Assembly (NCBI RefSeq): GCF_000512205.2
Contig: NZ_CP006644.1
Span: 4,602,501-4,666,500 of the forward strand
From: Sphingomonas sanxanigenens DSM 19645 = NX02
GTDB taxonomy: Bacteria; Pseudomonadota; Alphaproteobacteria; Sphingomonadales; Sphingomonadaceae
Direction of reading: 5' to 3'
DNA length: 64,000 bases
Shown here: piece by piece, positions 23,274 to 31,022 of the stretch
Layout: each line of letters opens with the position of its first letter
Position numbering within the stretch: the first letter of the stretch is position 1
Position numbers and translations under genes: made by a program
The notes under the pieces: generated by a model
The model's input: only the letters and a program-made list of their open reading frames with translations
Database searches by the model: none
What the model was told of the DNA's origin: nothing

Positions 23274-23908
23274 TCCTCATCCCCGAAATCGAAACCATTG
23301 TCATTCTCGTCCCGCGCACCGGGACGCGCTCTCTCAAGCGCGCGATCGAGCAGCGCTATCCGCGGTCGATGATGCTTTACCGGCACATGGAAGCCGATGG
23401 CGTGCCGCATGGCTATGACCGCTGGAAGAAGGTTGGTGTCGTTCGCGATCCGATCGATCGCCTCTGGTCGCTCTACAAATATCTGGCGCGGTTCGGGCTG
23501 GATTGGTGCGAAGAGCATGACACCACTTACACCGCGCTGATGCGGGATAGCGTCTGCCGTCCGTTCGAAGAATGGCTCATGTGCAACGAACGCGTCTTCA
23601 CCAGCCCGTACGATTCGGCGGGCTTTGGGCGGTTCTTTCCTGCCTATGCGTGTCGCCACCCACTTCCGGAAAACCGGAAGAGCCAGTTCATGTACCTTCG
23701 CCCGGATCTCGGAACGAAGATCTATCCCTATGATCTCATCCAACAGCTGCATCACGCTCTCGACGTCGACCCGCCGCGAATTAACGGCACATCGAATGAG
23801 CCTGTCCCTACCCTAACCGGCGAAGCGCTCACCTATGTCGCGCGCTGGTTCACTTGGGACACGGCTGCCAGCCGGGCGCTGTTTCCCCTGTCCGAGGCGG
23901 CAGCATGA
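23270..23908 (+). CDS. Sulfotransferase-like phage protein
   Basis: 212 aa. V-P-R-T-G-T-R-S-L near residue 14 fits the 5'-phosphosulfate-binding loop of sulfotransferases (P-K-T-G-T-x-S), and V-V-R-D-P-I-D-R-L-W-S-L near residue 57 fits the 3'-phosphate-binding motif (R-D-P-x-x-R-x-x-S). The fold is therefore a P-loop sulfotransferase, which moves sulfate from PAPS to a hydroxyl or amine. A phage copy is unusual; targets could be a surface sugar or lipid of the lysogen. The same operon has a PAPS-reductase-like gene, but a shared pathway is only a guess. ATG 23270 overlaps the previous stop. Confidence 0.7.
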   Translation: MILIPEIETIVILVPRTGTRSLKRAIEQRYPRSMMLYRHMEADGVPHGYDRWKKVGVVRDPIDRLWSLYKYLARFGLDWCEEHDTTYTALMRDSVCRPFEEWLMCNERVFTSPYDSAGFGRFFPAYACRHPLPENRKSQFMYLRPDLGTKIYPYDLIQQLHHALDVDPPRINGTSNEPVPTLTGEALTYVARWFTWDTAASRALFPLSEAAA

Positions 23909-24225
23909 CGACCACCGACGAAACCCAACTCGACGACGCCATCGCCATGGCGGCGCGCGCCGACATCGAGATCGCCAGCATCGGCGGCTACTGCCCCGTC
24001 CAGGCGGAGGGGTCGGTCGACGGCCAGCCATTCTATTTCCGCGCGCGCGGCGAGGAGTGGCAGCTGCACATCGGCCCGAGGGAGGATTGGTTCTCCGGCC
24101 GCGAGTGGTGGATCGAGGTCCCCTGGACGGGCGAGACCTACGGCGCCGGCTACATGCCGCACGACCAGGCGGCACGGCTGATCGTCGCCGGCATCGCCGC
24201 ATGGCGGAAACCGCGCAATGCTTGA
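23905..24225 (+). CDS. Small phage protein, unknown function (106 aa)
   Basis: ATG 23905 overlaps the sulfotransferase-like stop. The protein is Trp-rich (E-E-W-Q-L-H-I, D-W-F, E-W-W-I-E-V-P-W) with strands typical of a small beta-sandwich and a final helix. No family recognised. Its stop overlaps the next membrane-protein gene. Confidence 0.55.
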   Translation: MTTTDETQLDDAIAMAARADIEIASIGGYCPVQAEGSVDGQPFYFRARGEEWQLHIGPREDWFSGREWWIEVPWTGETYGAGYMPHDQAARLIVAGIAAWRKPRNA

Positions 24226-24466
24226 GTCCTTGGCGACCTTCATCGTCGAGATCCTCGCCGGACTGGCGATCTTCGTCGCGATGCTGGCGGCGCTCGCCGG
24301 CGCGATGGCCGTGGTGATCGCGCCGTTCGCCTGGCTCGACAAGTTCCTGCGCCGCCACCCGCGGCTGCAGAGCGCCATCTACGAGGCGAAGCTGCGGCTG
24401 GGGCCTGCGCTGGTCGGGGTGGCCATGGTCGTCATCTGCTGGGCCATCGGCCGGGCGGTGGTGTGA
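24218..24466 (+). CDS. Two-helix membrane protein (82 aa)
   Basis: Two hydrophobic stretches, about residues 7-37 (I-L-A-G-L-A-I-F-V-A-M-L-A-A-L-A-G) and 60-80 (A-L-V-G-V-A-M-V-V-I-C-W-A), flank a basic loop (W-L-D-K-F-L-R-R-H-P-R). It is a small integral membrane protein expressed from the accessory operon. It could be involved in exclusion of other phages; there is no direct evidence. Confidence 0.6.
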   Translation: MLESLATFIVEILAGLAIFVAMLAALAGAMAVVIAPFAWLDKFLRRHPRLQSAIYEAKLRLGPALVGVAMVVICWAIGRAVV

Positions 24467-24488
24467 TTTTCATCGGAGGACATGAGAG

Positions 24489-24794
24489 ATGAGACTGTTT
24501 GGATGGTTCCGCCGCCGGCGCCCCGAGCCGCCGATCACCCCGTCGGCACGGCCGACGTCCCCGGCGGCCGGAGGCGCTGGCGCGGGGCGCCGCAGCGTCC
24601 AGGCGAGCAGCGACGACAGCGTCGCCACGCGCGCGGCCATTATCGCGCTGTCGGACATACCGGCCTCGCACAGCGCCGATCATGCCGCGTCGTCGTCCAG
24701 CTACGGCGGCGGCAGCTGCAACAGCTGCTCGGCATCGTCGAGCAATAGCTGTTCGTCGGCATCGAGTTGTGGCGGGGGTGGCGGCTGTGATTGA
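24489..24794 (+). CDS. Ser/Gly/Cys-rich protein (101 aa)
   Basis: ATG 24489 is preceded by GGAGG. The N-terminus is basic (R-L-F-G-W-F-R-R-R-R), the middle Pro/Ala-rich, and the last 32 residues are almost only Ser, Gly and Cys with five Cys (Y-G-G-G-S-C-N-S-C, S-C-S-S, S-S-C-G, G-C-D). Such tails occur in short uncharacterised bacterial proteins and could bind metal or be cross-linked. It overlaps the next gene by eight bases. Confidence 0.55.
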   Translation: MRLFGWFRRRRPEPPITPSARPTSPAAGGAGAGRRSVQASSDDSVATRAAIIALSDIPASHSADHAASSSSYGGGSCNSCSASSSNSCSSASSCGGGGGCD

Positions 24795-25041
24795 CGCGAA
24801 CACGCCAACGCGGTGCCGCTCTTTCCGCAGCCGCGAGGTTGTATGCGCCGACGGCTTTCCGCAGCGTCCGTACTGCTCCGGCAATTGCGGGTGCGTGAGC
24901 TGCGGGGCTCTCTCCGCCGACGCGCTGCCGCATTGTCTCAACGACGATTTCGCCCCGCCTCACCTGATCGATGAATCGGGATTGCCCAGGCTTGCGCAGC
25001 ACCGCGCGGCCTTCGACAAGGACACCACCCATGAACAGTGA
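24787..25041 (+). CDS. Cys-rich small protein (84 aa)
   Basis: GTG 24787 overlaps the end of the previous gene. C-A-D-G-F, C-S-G-N-C-G-C-V-S-C and a later H-C make a dense cysteine cluster, suggesting a metal site. The C-terminal half is polar and overlaps the next start by 11 bases. Two Cys-rich genes in tandem may work together on metal or thiol chemistry; no family recognised. Confidence 0.5.
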   Translation: MIDANTPTRCRSFRSREVVCADGFPQRPYCSGNCGCVSCGALSADALPHCLNDDFAPPHLIDESGLPRLAQHRAAFDKDTTHEQ

Positions 25042-25705
25042 GATCGATCTGCGCGCGGCGCTGGAGCGTGAACTGCAGGAACTGGCATCCAGTGGTGACG
25101 GAGGAATGACGGTCAACGAGTGGGTGCGTACTCGGATGCGTGATGCTGCTCGGCGCTCCTACACCCGCCCCGCGGATCGTGTCGGCTGCTACGATTGCGG
25201 GTGCCCTTACAGCAGCCCTGAATGGGTGGAGGCGGCCGTCCCCCACGAGACATGGGCGAAGATCAGTCCGACCGGTCACGAAGGCGGCTTGCTGTGCGTG
25301 ACGTGCATGGCCAAGCGCGCCGCGAAGCTCGGCCTGACGGGTATCCCGGCGAAGGTTTGGTCGGGGCCCTTCGTCTTCGAGATGGGCGACCCGAGGCCGG
25401 ATCGATCGGCGGAGGAAAAGGCGGTCGACCTAGTCCGCGAATGGCTGGCGTCGAGCGACCACCCGGTCAGCGATTGGGAGCGTTCGTTCGCCGCAGCGAT
25501 CATCACGTTCGCCACCACAATCGGGAGCATCGCCGCGCAGCCCTGCGTCCACTGCAACGACACCGGCTGGGTCGACGATGAGAACTGGTGGCCGGACTAT
25601 CCCGGCAGCTCGCAGGAGCGCGTGCCGGGCAACGGCAAGATCAGGTGCGGCATGCTCTGCACCGCCGACACGAAAGGAGAGAGCCCCCATGGCGACACTG
25701 ATTGA
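25031..25705 (+). CDS. Zinc-site phage protein, unknown function (224 aa)
   Basis: ATG 25031. Two cysteine clusters are visible: G-C-Y-D-C-G-C-P with L-L-C-V-T-C-M (a probable four-Cys zinc site around residues 55-100) and P-C-V-H-C-N-D-T-G-W followed by I-R-C-G-M-L-C. The C-V-H-C-N-D-T-G-W piece resembles DnaJ-type C-x2-C-x-G-x-G knuckles. A helix rich in Ala/Ile separates them. It may bind nucleic acid. The end overlaps the next small gene by 16 bases. Confidence 0.55.
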   Translation: MNSEIDLRAALERELQELASSGDGGMTVNEWVRTRMRDAARRSYTRPADRVGCYDCGCPYSSPEWVEAAVPHETWAKISPTGHEGGLLCVTCMAKRAAKLGLTGIPAKVWSGPFVFEMGDPRPDRSAEEKAVDLVREWLASSDHPVSDWERSFAAAIITFATTIGSIAAQPCVHCNDTGWVDDENWWPDYPGSSQERVPGNGKIRCGMLCTADTKGESPHGDTD

Positions 25706-26021
25706 CCTGGCCCGCCACTGGGCGAGGCAGACCCAGAAGGGCAAGGGCATCCGGATCGAGGGCGCCGACCTCGATCTGCTGAATGCGATCGGCGTGGGCG
25801 AGATGATCCAGGTGAAGGCGGCGGAAGAGCAGAGAGAGCTATGCGGACAGAGGTTGATGAACTCTACAGCCGGGGGAAATACCGGCTCGCCTACGATCGA
25901 CGGAGGGACGGATCCCTCCGCTCGCCGTTCCTCCAGATCGTCTGGTACGACGAAGCCGCTGGGCGTAACCGCCAGCGCTCGACGGGCACAGAGGACGTCG
26001 AACAGGCGGAAAACGAGCTAG
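25690..26021 (+). CDS. Small phage protein upstream of integrase
   Basis: An ATG with a GGAGAG ribosome site opens M-A-T-L-I-D-L-A-R-H-W-A-R-Q-T-Q-K-G. The first 55 residues are well formed (a helix, then L-D-L-L-N-A-I-G-V-G-E) and resemble short proteins that precede integrases in related prophages. The last 60 residues lie in the integrase gene in another phase, are Ser/Arg/Thr-rich, and are probably a non-functional run-on or the result of a lost stop. It could be an excisionase-like accessory factor by position, but no helix-turn-helix is clear. Confidence 0.45.
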
Positions 26022-27259
26022 ACGCGCTCTACCTGCAGCGCGAGCGGGGCCAGTCGGTGTGCCCGACCTGCGGCCAGCTCATGCGCGCCGGCGCGCGTCA
26101 CCTCGTGACCGCCGCGATCGCCGACTATCTGGTCGCGCGGGACAGCCGTCCGAGCATCGATTCGATGCGCCACCGCCTCGCGCACGTCACGAACTACCTG
26201 ACCGAGACCGACCAGCTCACCACCGCCTGCGAGGATGTGGATGAAGACTGGATCGAGGGGTTCCGCGAATGGGCGATGGAGGTGCCGATCGTCTCGACCG
26301 GCGGCAAGGCGCGCACCCGCACGGCCGGCACCGTCGAGGGCAGCGTGACGATGCTCGCCGCCGCGATCAACTTCGCGCACGGGCGGAAGGACACGCTGTT
26401 CCCGGCCGGCTTCGCGGCGAAGAAGCCGGGCGAGGTCAGCCGCACCCCCGCCTACCGCGCCGACATCGCCACGCTCGCCGCCATGTTCCGCTATTGCACC
26501 GATCCGGAGACGGACGAGACCGACCACAACCGATCCTACAAGCGCCGGCGCGCCGACCGGGCGAACCTCCATCGCTTCCTGCAGGTCAGCGTCGCGACCT
26601 GGGCGCGGCCGGACGCGGCGCACGACGTCTCGACCGACCGCAAGCATGATCAGTGGCATTCGAACGCTCGCGCGCTCAACCTCAACCCGAAGGGGCGCCA
26701 GCAGACGAAGAAGCACCGGCCGATCGTGCCGGTCGCGCGCCAGCTGGCGCCGCTGCTCGACGCCAACACGGGCTTCTATGTGACGGTCGATTCGGTGAAG
26801 ACTGCTTTCGAGGGGATGCTCGATTATCTCAAGCTGCCGCGCGACGGCGAGACCGGTCTCAAGCTGATCCGCCGATCGATGGCGCACCTCGCCCGGCAGC
26901 GGCTCGGCGAGCGCGACTGGGTGGAGGGGCGGATCATGCTCGGCCACATGAAGATCACCACGTCGGACACCTACGCGCCGTTCGACACGGGCTATCTCGG
27001 TCAGGCGCTGCGGGTGACGGAAGAGATCATCGACGCCATCGAAAAGCTGGCGCCGGGCGCCTTCGCTCCGGCTTTCACCGGAGTGACACCGGAGGAAGCC
27101 GAAGGCATAAGGGCGGCGATTGCCGGAAAAGATTTGGTCGGGGAGAGAGGATTCGAACCTCCGGCCCCTGCCTCCCGAAGACAGTGCTCTACCAGGCTGA
27201 GCTACTCCCCGACCGATCCAAGGTGGCGAACCACCCGGAGGCAAGGCGCGTGCCTATAG
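25841..27259 (+). CDS. int: Tyrosine site-specific integrase
   Basis: 472 aa. A zinc-knuckle-like C-P-T-C-G-Q-L and SAM-like core-binding domain precede the catalytic domain. L-I-R-R-S-M-A-H-L-A-R (about 340) and L-G-H-M-K with T-S-D-T-Y-A (His about 368, Tyr about 377) supply the conserved Arg, His and nucleophilic Tyr. It integrates and excises the phage at tRNA-Pro. The frame has no stop before the attachment site: the last 40 or so residues are read from antisense tRNA-Pro and host DNA, so the C-terminus of the lysogen's integrase differs from that of the free phage. GAGAGAG ribosome site. Confidence 0.9.
   Translation: MRTEVDELYSRGKYRLAYDRRRDGSLRSPFLQIVWYDEAAGRNRQRSTGTEDVEQAENELDALYLQRERGQSVCPTCGQLMRAGARHLVTAAIADYLVARDSRPSIDSMRHRLAHVTNYLTETDQLTTACEDVDEDWIEGFREWAMEVPIVSTGGKARTRTAGTVEGSVTMLAAAINFAHGRKDTLFPAGFAAKKPGEVSRTPAYRADIATLAAMFRYCTDPETDETDHNRSYKRRRADRANLHRFLQVSVATWARPDAAHDVSTDRKHDQWHSNARALNLNPKGRQQTKKHRPIVPVARQLAPLLDANTGFYVTVDSVKTAFEGMLDYLKLPRDGETGLKLIRRSMAHLARQRLGERDWVEGRIMLGHMKITTSDTYAPFDTGYLGQALRVTEEIIDAIEKLAPGAFAPAFTGVTPEEAEGIRAAIAGKDLVGERGFEPPAPASRRQCSTRLSYSPTDPRWRTTRRQGACL
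27135..27211 (-). tRNA. tRNA-Pro (anticodon CGG), phage attachment site
   Basis: On the minus strand the acceptor stem (27211-27205 with 27145-27139), D-arm AGCTCAG...CTGGTAGAGC, anticodon arm with loop TTCGGGA and T-arm GGTTCGAATCC form a full cloverleaf. The anticodon is CGG. The CCA end is encoded (27135-27137). The gene is intact after integration, so the phage supplies the 3' part. The integrase is transcribed antisense across it. Confidence 0.95.
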
Positions 27260-27350
27260 ATGCCCCTTTCATACTGCGCAAGCGCTCAATCGCAGCTTTT
27301 GTCGGGGGCGGTGCGCAGGCCCCGGAACATCATGGCTGCGGCGGTCGGCT

Positions 27351-28976
27351 TCAGCGCGGAACCGCGGGGTTCAGATGCTCCCACACCTGCGAGATCACGA
27401 CCGAACCCTCGCCGACCGACGAGGCGACGCGCTTTACCGAATGCGCGCGGACATCGCCGACCGCGAAGATGCCGGCGCGCGAGGTGGCGAAGGAGGATCG
27501 TCCGCCGGCGGCCTCCCCGGTCAGGATGAAGCCCTTGTCGTCGAGCCGCACCAGCCCGGCGAGCCATTCGGTGTTGGGAGCGGCCCCGACCATGATGAAC
27601 AGCGCGCAGGCGTCGATCCGCCGCTCCCCGCCGGTGGCGCGATCGCGGATGGTGACCTGGTCGAGCCGATCGTCGCCATGCAGCGCCACCACCTCGGCGC
27701 CATAATCGATGCTGATCGCCGGATCCGCCTCCAGCCGGCTCGACAGATAGTGCGACATCGACGCGGCGAGCGAGGTCCCGCGCACCAGCACGCGGACGCG
27801 GCGCGCCGCGCGGCTGAGATACATCGCCGCCTGACCCGCCGAATTGCCGCCGCCGATCACCACCGCCTCGCGGCCATGGCAGGTGCGCGCCTCGTTCTCG
27901 GTCGCGGCATAATAGATGCCGGCGCCTTCGAGATCGGCGAGCCGCTCGATCGGCAGGCGGCGATACTGCACCCCCGTCGCCACCACGACGGCGCGGGCGC
28001 GCACGCGCTGGCCATTGTCCAGGGTGGCGCAGAAATCGCCGTCGTCGAGCTGTTCGAGCAAGCCGACGCGGCGGGGCACCGCGAAGCGCGTGCCGAATTT
28101 CATCGCCTGCACCTCGCCGCGCCAGACGAGATCGGCGCCCGAAATGCCGGTGGGGAAGCCCATATAATTCTCGATCCGGCTGGAGGTGCCGGCCTGGCCG
28201 CCGACCGCGATATCCTCCACCACCAGCGCGCGCAGCCCCTCGGCGCCGGCATAGACGCCCGCCGCGACACCCGCCGGGCCGCCGCCGATGATGATGACGT
28301 CGAACGCCTCGTCGTTGACGAGTTCGCGGCCGAGCCCCAGCAACCGGGCGATGCGTTCGGGCGTCGGATCCGCGATCACCGTGCGCCCGAAGATCGCCAT
28401 CGGCCCGGTCGCGGTGCTGGCGCAGCTGCGCGCCGCCTCTCCCGCCGCCGCGCTCCCCAACGGCAGCGAGGTGTAGGGAATCCGGTTGCGGCTGGCGAAA
28501 TCGGCGACGCGGCCGATCGCGCGGTCGACATCCTCGCCGATCAGGATCAGCGCGCTGTCCCGCGCGTCGAGCTGGCGACGGCGCCGCGCGGCGAGCACGG
28601 TGATGACGATGTCCGACATCTCGGGAATGTCCGCCATCAGCCGCAGCATCGCGGCGCGCGCGACCTCGATCACCCGCGTCGGCCGCGCCGTGCGCATCGG
28701 CATCGACCAGTTGCCGCCGTCCAGAAACGATATCTCGCCCATGAACTGGGTCGGCCCCAGCGTCGACGGCAGATGGCGGTCGCCGGTCAGCGGATTGACC
28801 ACCTCGATCTCGCCGTCCTCGACATAGATGAAGCGGTCCGCCGGTTCGCCGGGGCGGGCGAGGAAGGCGCCGGCCGGATAGTCGCGCTCGACACCCGCCT
28901 GCCGGAGCGCGGCGACATGCGCCGCAGCGAGCGGGATTCGCTGCATTTCACGCAGATCGCGCCCTATGGTCTCCAT
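27351..28976 (-). CDS. cNMP-binding domain fused to thioredoxin-reductase-like flavoprotein
   Basis: 541 aa from ATG 28976. Residues about 15-130 are a Crp-type cyclic-nucleotide-binding sensor (F-I-Y-V-E-D-G-E-I-E-V, F-M-G-E-I-S-F-L). Residues from about 225 are TrxB-like, with FAD site I-I-I-G-G-G-P-A-G, NADPH site V-V-I-G-G-G-N-S-A-G and a late G-D-V-R. The redox C-x2-C of TrxB is missing: only T-C-H-G-R is found there, so it is not a classical thioredoxin reductase. It may be a ligand-gated NAD(P)H oxidoreductase. The receiver-domain gene next to it is probably co-transcribed. Confidence 0.85.
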   Translation of the reverse strand: METIGRDLREMQRIPLAAAHVAALRQAGVERDYPAGAFLARPGEPADRFIYVEDGEIEVVNPLTGDRHLPSTLGPTQFMGEISFLDGGNWSMPMRTARPTRVIEVARAAMLRLMADIPEMSDIVITVLAARRRRQLDARDSALILIGEDVDRAIGRVADFASRNRIPYTSLPLGSAAAGEAARSCASTATGPMAIFGRTVIADPTPERIARLLGLGRELVNDEAFDVIIIGGGPAGVAAGVYAGAEGLRALVVEDIAVGGQAGTSSRIENYMGFPTGISGADLVWRGEVQAMKFGTRFAVPRRVGLLEQLDDGDFCATLDNGQRVRARAVVVATGVQYRRLPIERLADLEGAGIYYAATENEARTCHGREAVVIGGGNSAGQAAMYLSRAARRVRVLVRGTSLAASMSHYLSSRLEADPAISIDYGAEVVALHGDDRLDQVTIRDRATGGERRIDACALFIMVGAAPNTEWLAGLVRLDDKGFILTGEAAGGRSSFATSRAGIFAVGDVRAHSVKRVASSVGEGSVVISQVWEHLNPAVPR

Positions 28977-29035
28977 CGCTCCGCCTCCATCCGGTTCATG
29001 ATCGGCCCCATCCTGCCACCGGCGGAGCCTCTGCC

Positions 29036-29389
29036 TCAACCATCCAGGATCGCCTCGATGCAGGCAATCAGCGCGGCGGGATCGAACGGCTTGCGCATGA
29101 AGCGGCGCACGCCATGCGCCATGGCCTGCCGCTCCAGCTCCAGGCTGGGAAAGGCGGTGATCAGGATCAGCGGAACGCCTGTGCCCTGCAGGATCCGGGC
29201 GAGCTCGAGCCCGCTGGTGCCCGGCATCTGGACGTCGCTGATCACCATGTCGACCGCACGCCAACGCAAAGAAGCAAGATAGTCGTCCGCCGAATGAAAG
29301 ATCTCCGGCCGCGCATTCATGCTGTCGACCAGACTTCCGAGCGCGGCGGCGACGTCTTCATCGTCATCGACGATCGCGATCGACTTCAT
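29036..29389 (-). CDS. Single-domain response regulator (receiver)
   Basis: 117 aa, only a CheY-like receiver of the FixJ type: D-D-D-E-D acidic cluster, phospho-acceptor Asp in V-I-S-D-V-Q-M-P-G, T-A-F switch region and R-K-P-F lysine. There is no output domain, so it must act by protein contact or in a phosphorelay. No histidine kinase is in the window. It lies 59 bases upstream of the flavoprotein gene and both read leftward. A broken copy of a similar receiver lies just upstream. Confidence 0.85.
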   Translation of the reverse strand: MKSIAIVDDDEDVAAALGSLVDSMNARPEIFHSADDYLASLRWRAVDMVISDVQMPGTSGLELARILQGTGVPLILITAFPSLELERQAMAHGVRRFMRKPFDPAALIACIEAILDG

Positions 29390-29632
29390 CGGAACGGGAG
29401 GCAATGAAGCTTCGACCAACAGACGGTCTCCCAATATCCTCGACCATCCCTGTCGGATCGAATCGCGCTGCCCAGCCTGCCGAGCAGCCCGGCACCGCCC
29501 TGCCATTCCTACACCGCCGCCGCTTCGAACCCACCCATACGCTGGTATCGGTTGCCCGCACCTTCGGCGCATGGAGATGTTTTGTCACTGGCCGGTCTGT
29601 CGCCCGACTTCGCTGGAACGACCGGGCCACGC

Positions 29633-29763
29633 CTTCTCAGCATCGCCATCGTCGATGACGATGAGGGGGATGACGATGAGGGGGTGGTGCTGAAGAAGCC
29701 GTTCGGCGCCGATCGCGCGGATCGAGGCGACGGCGACGCCCTGACGCGCCGCCGCCGCCCCTT
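29633..29763 (+). pseudogene. Relic of a receiver-domain gene with a large internal deletion
   Basis: The frame reads L-L-S-I-A-I-V-D-D-D-E and after a few residues L-K-K-P-F-G-A-D. These are the first strand with its acidic cluster and the K-P-F motif of a response regulator, joined without the roughly 80 residues normally between them, including the phospho-acceptor Asp. A 15-base direct repeat (GATGACGATGAGGGG, 29653-29667 and 29668-29682) lies at the junction. The rest of the 29390-29765 interval holds no gene I can support. Confidence 0.55.
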
Positions 29764-29765
29764 CG

Positions 29766-30779
29766 TCAGAAGCCTTCGAGAACGGTCTTGCCGATCGCCA
29801 CGCCGCTTTCGACCATGCGGTGCACCTCCTTGAGGTTGGCGGCGTCGATCGGCGACAGCGTGCGGGTAAGCGTGGTCTTCAGCACGCCGGCGTCGACGAG
29901 GTGCGAGACCTCTTCGAGCAGCCGGTGCTGCTCGATCATGTCGGCCGTGGCGTAGAGCGAACGGGTGAACATCAGTTCCCAGGCGACGGTGATCGACTTG
30001 CGCTTGAGCGGTACGATGTCGAAATGCGCGGGATCGTCGATCAACGCGATCCGGCCCTGCGGCGCGACGATCTTCGGGAACAGCGGCAGATAATGCTCGC
30101 TGCCGGTAAGCCCCGCGACATAGTTCACCTCGGGATGGCCGATGCGGGCGAGTTCCTCATCCAGCGGCTTGCGGTGGTCGATCACCAGATGCGCGCCCAT
30201 CTCCTCGACCCACGCTTTCGTCTCGGGCCGCGAGGCGGTGGCGATCACGGTGAAGCCGGTCAGGCGCCGCGCGAGCTGGATGAGGATCGAACCGACGCCG
30301 CCGGCGCCATTGATGACCAGCAGCGTGCCGCCCGCAGTCTTGCTGCCATGAGGAATGCCGAGCCGGTCGAACAGCAGTTCCCAGGCGGTGATCGCGGTCA
30401 GCGGCAGCGCCGCCGCCTCGGCCCAGCCCAGCGAGGCAGGCTTGTGGCCGACGATCCGCTCGTCGACGAGGTGGCGTTCGGCGTTGGTGCCCTGGCGGGA
30501 AATGTCCCCGGCGTAGAATACCGCATCGCCGGCCTTGAACAGCGAGACCTCGCCGCCGACCGCCTCGACGATGCCGGCGGCGTCGAAGCCGAGGATCTTC
30601 GGGGCGCCGTCCGTCCGGGCGCTCGAGGCGCGGACCTTGACGTCGACCGGGTTCACCGAGACCGCCTTCACGCGAACGAGCAGGTCGCGCGGGCCCGGCA
30701 CGGGGGCGGGAAGCTCAAGGTCGATCAGGGCGTCCGGGCGATCGATCGCGCCCGCCTGATGATAGCCGATGGCCTTCAT
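29766..30779 (-). CDS. Zinc-type alcohol dehydrogenase/quinone oxidoreductase family protein
   Basis: 337 aa from ATG 30779. MDR fold: N-terminal GroES-like part (N-P-V-D-V-K-V-R, G-F-D-A-A-G-I-V), Rossmann motif N-G-A-G-G-V-G-S-I, and Y-V-A-G-L-T-G-S-E-H. The catalytic Cys/His zinc ligands of true alcohol dehydrogenases are not evident, which fits the zinc-free quinone-oxidoreductase-like (ZADH1) subgroup using NADPH on enones or quinones. It diverges from the FixJ-type regulator gene across a candidate ATAC-N4-GTAT site. Confidence 0.85.
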   Translation of the reverse strand: MKAIGYHQAGAIDRPDALIDLELPAPVPGPRDLLVRVKAVSVNPVDVKVRASSARTDGAPKILGFDAAGIVEAVGGEVSLFKAGDAVFYAGDISRQGTNAERHLVDERIVGHKPASLGWAEAAALPLTAITAWELLFDRLGIPHGSKTAGGTLLVINGAGGVGSILIQLARRLTGFTVIATASRPETKAWVEEMGAHLVIDHRKPLDEELARIGHPEVNYVAGLTGSEHYLPLFPKIVAPQGRIALIDDPAHFDIVPLKRKSITVAWELMFTRSLYATADMIEQHRLLEEVSHLVDAGVLKTTLTRTLSPIDAANLKEVHRMVESGVAIGKTVLEGF

Positions 30780-30933
30780 GATATAATCTCCATGGTCGTC
30801 ACATGGGGCGTAAGTCGGGTCTCGCCCGGCCGCCCGCCACCCCCAAGATCGACCGGCCGGCATGCGTTTTCGCATGGCCGTTCGAGCGCATGATCCGTGA
30901 CCTGCCGGGCCGTGGCGTCGGGCGCGGCGAACC

Positions 30934-30947
30934 CATACGCAAGTATG
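30934..30947. promoter_or_regulatory. Candidate FixJ/NarL-type palindrome CATACGCAAGTATG
   Basis: A 5-bp inverted repeat with a 4-bp centre lies between the divergent dehydrogenase and FixJ-type genes. It shares ATAC-N4-GTAT with the site at 31711-31722 before the molybdoenzyme operon. Confidence 0.4.
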
Positions 30948-31022
30948 GCCCCGCCCGGCTGGTCATGCGGCCCGCCCACCGATAGGAAGGTCGGGTGGCG
31001 GTCAGGATCGAGGAGCCCGGTT

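Larger units (their letters stand above)
1..27134. mobile_element. Temperate prophage integrated at tRNA-Pro (right part; left end outside window)
   Basis: Seen: a tyrosine integrase at 25841-27259 abuts and overlaps a tRNA-Pro gene. Divergent Cro-like and CI-like regulators lie at 12267/12364. A long leftward run of overlapping replication and nuclease genes ends in a NusG-like gene and an HNH nuclease, and a long rightward run of small overlapping accessory genes ends in the integrase. Inference: the element is a temperate phage whose terminase and structural genes lie to the left of base 1, because none is present here. No second copy of the tRNA 3' end was seen in bases 1-27000, so the other attachment site should also be outside the window. 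Gene order and the absence of conjugation genes argue against an integrative conjugative element. Confidence 0.88.

Noticed and set aside
27138-27259. Extra protein domain at the end of the integrase
   Set aside because: The residues are the antisense translation of tRNA-Pro and following host DNA, not a domain.
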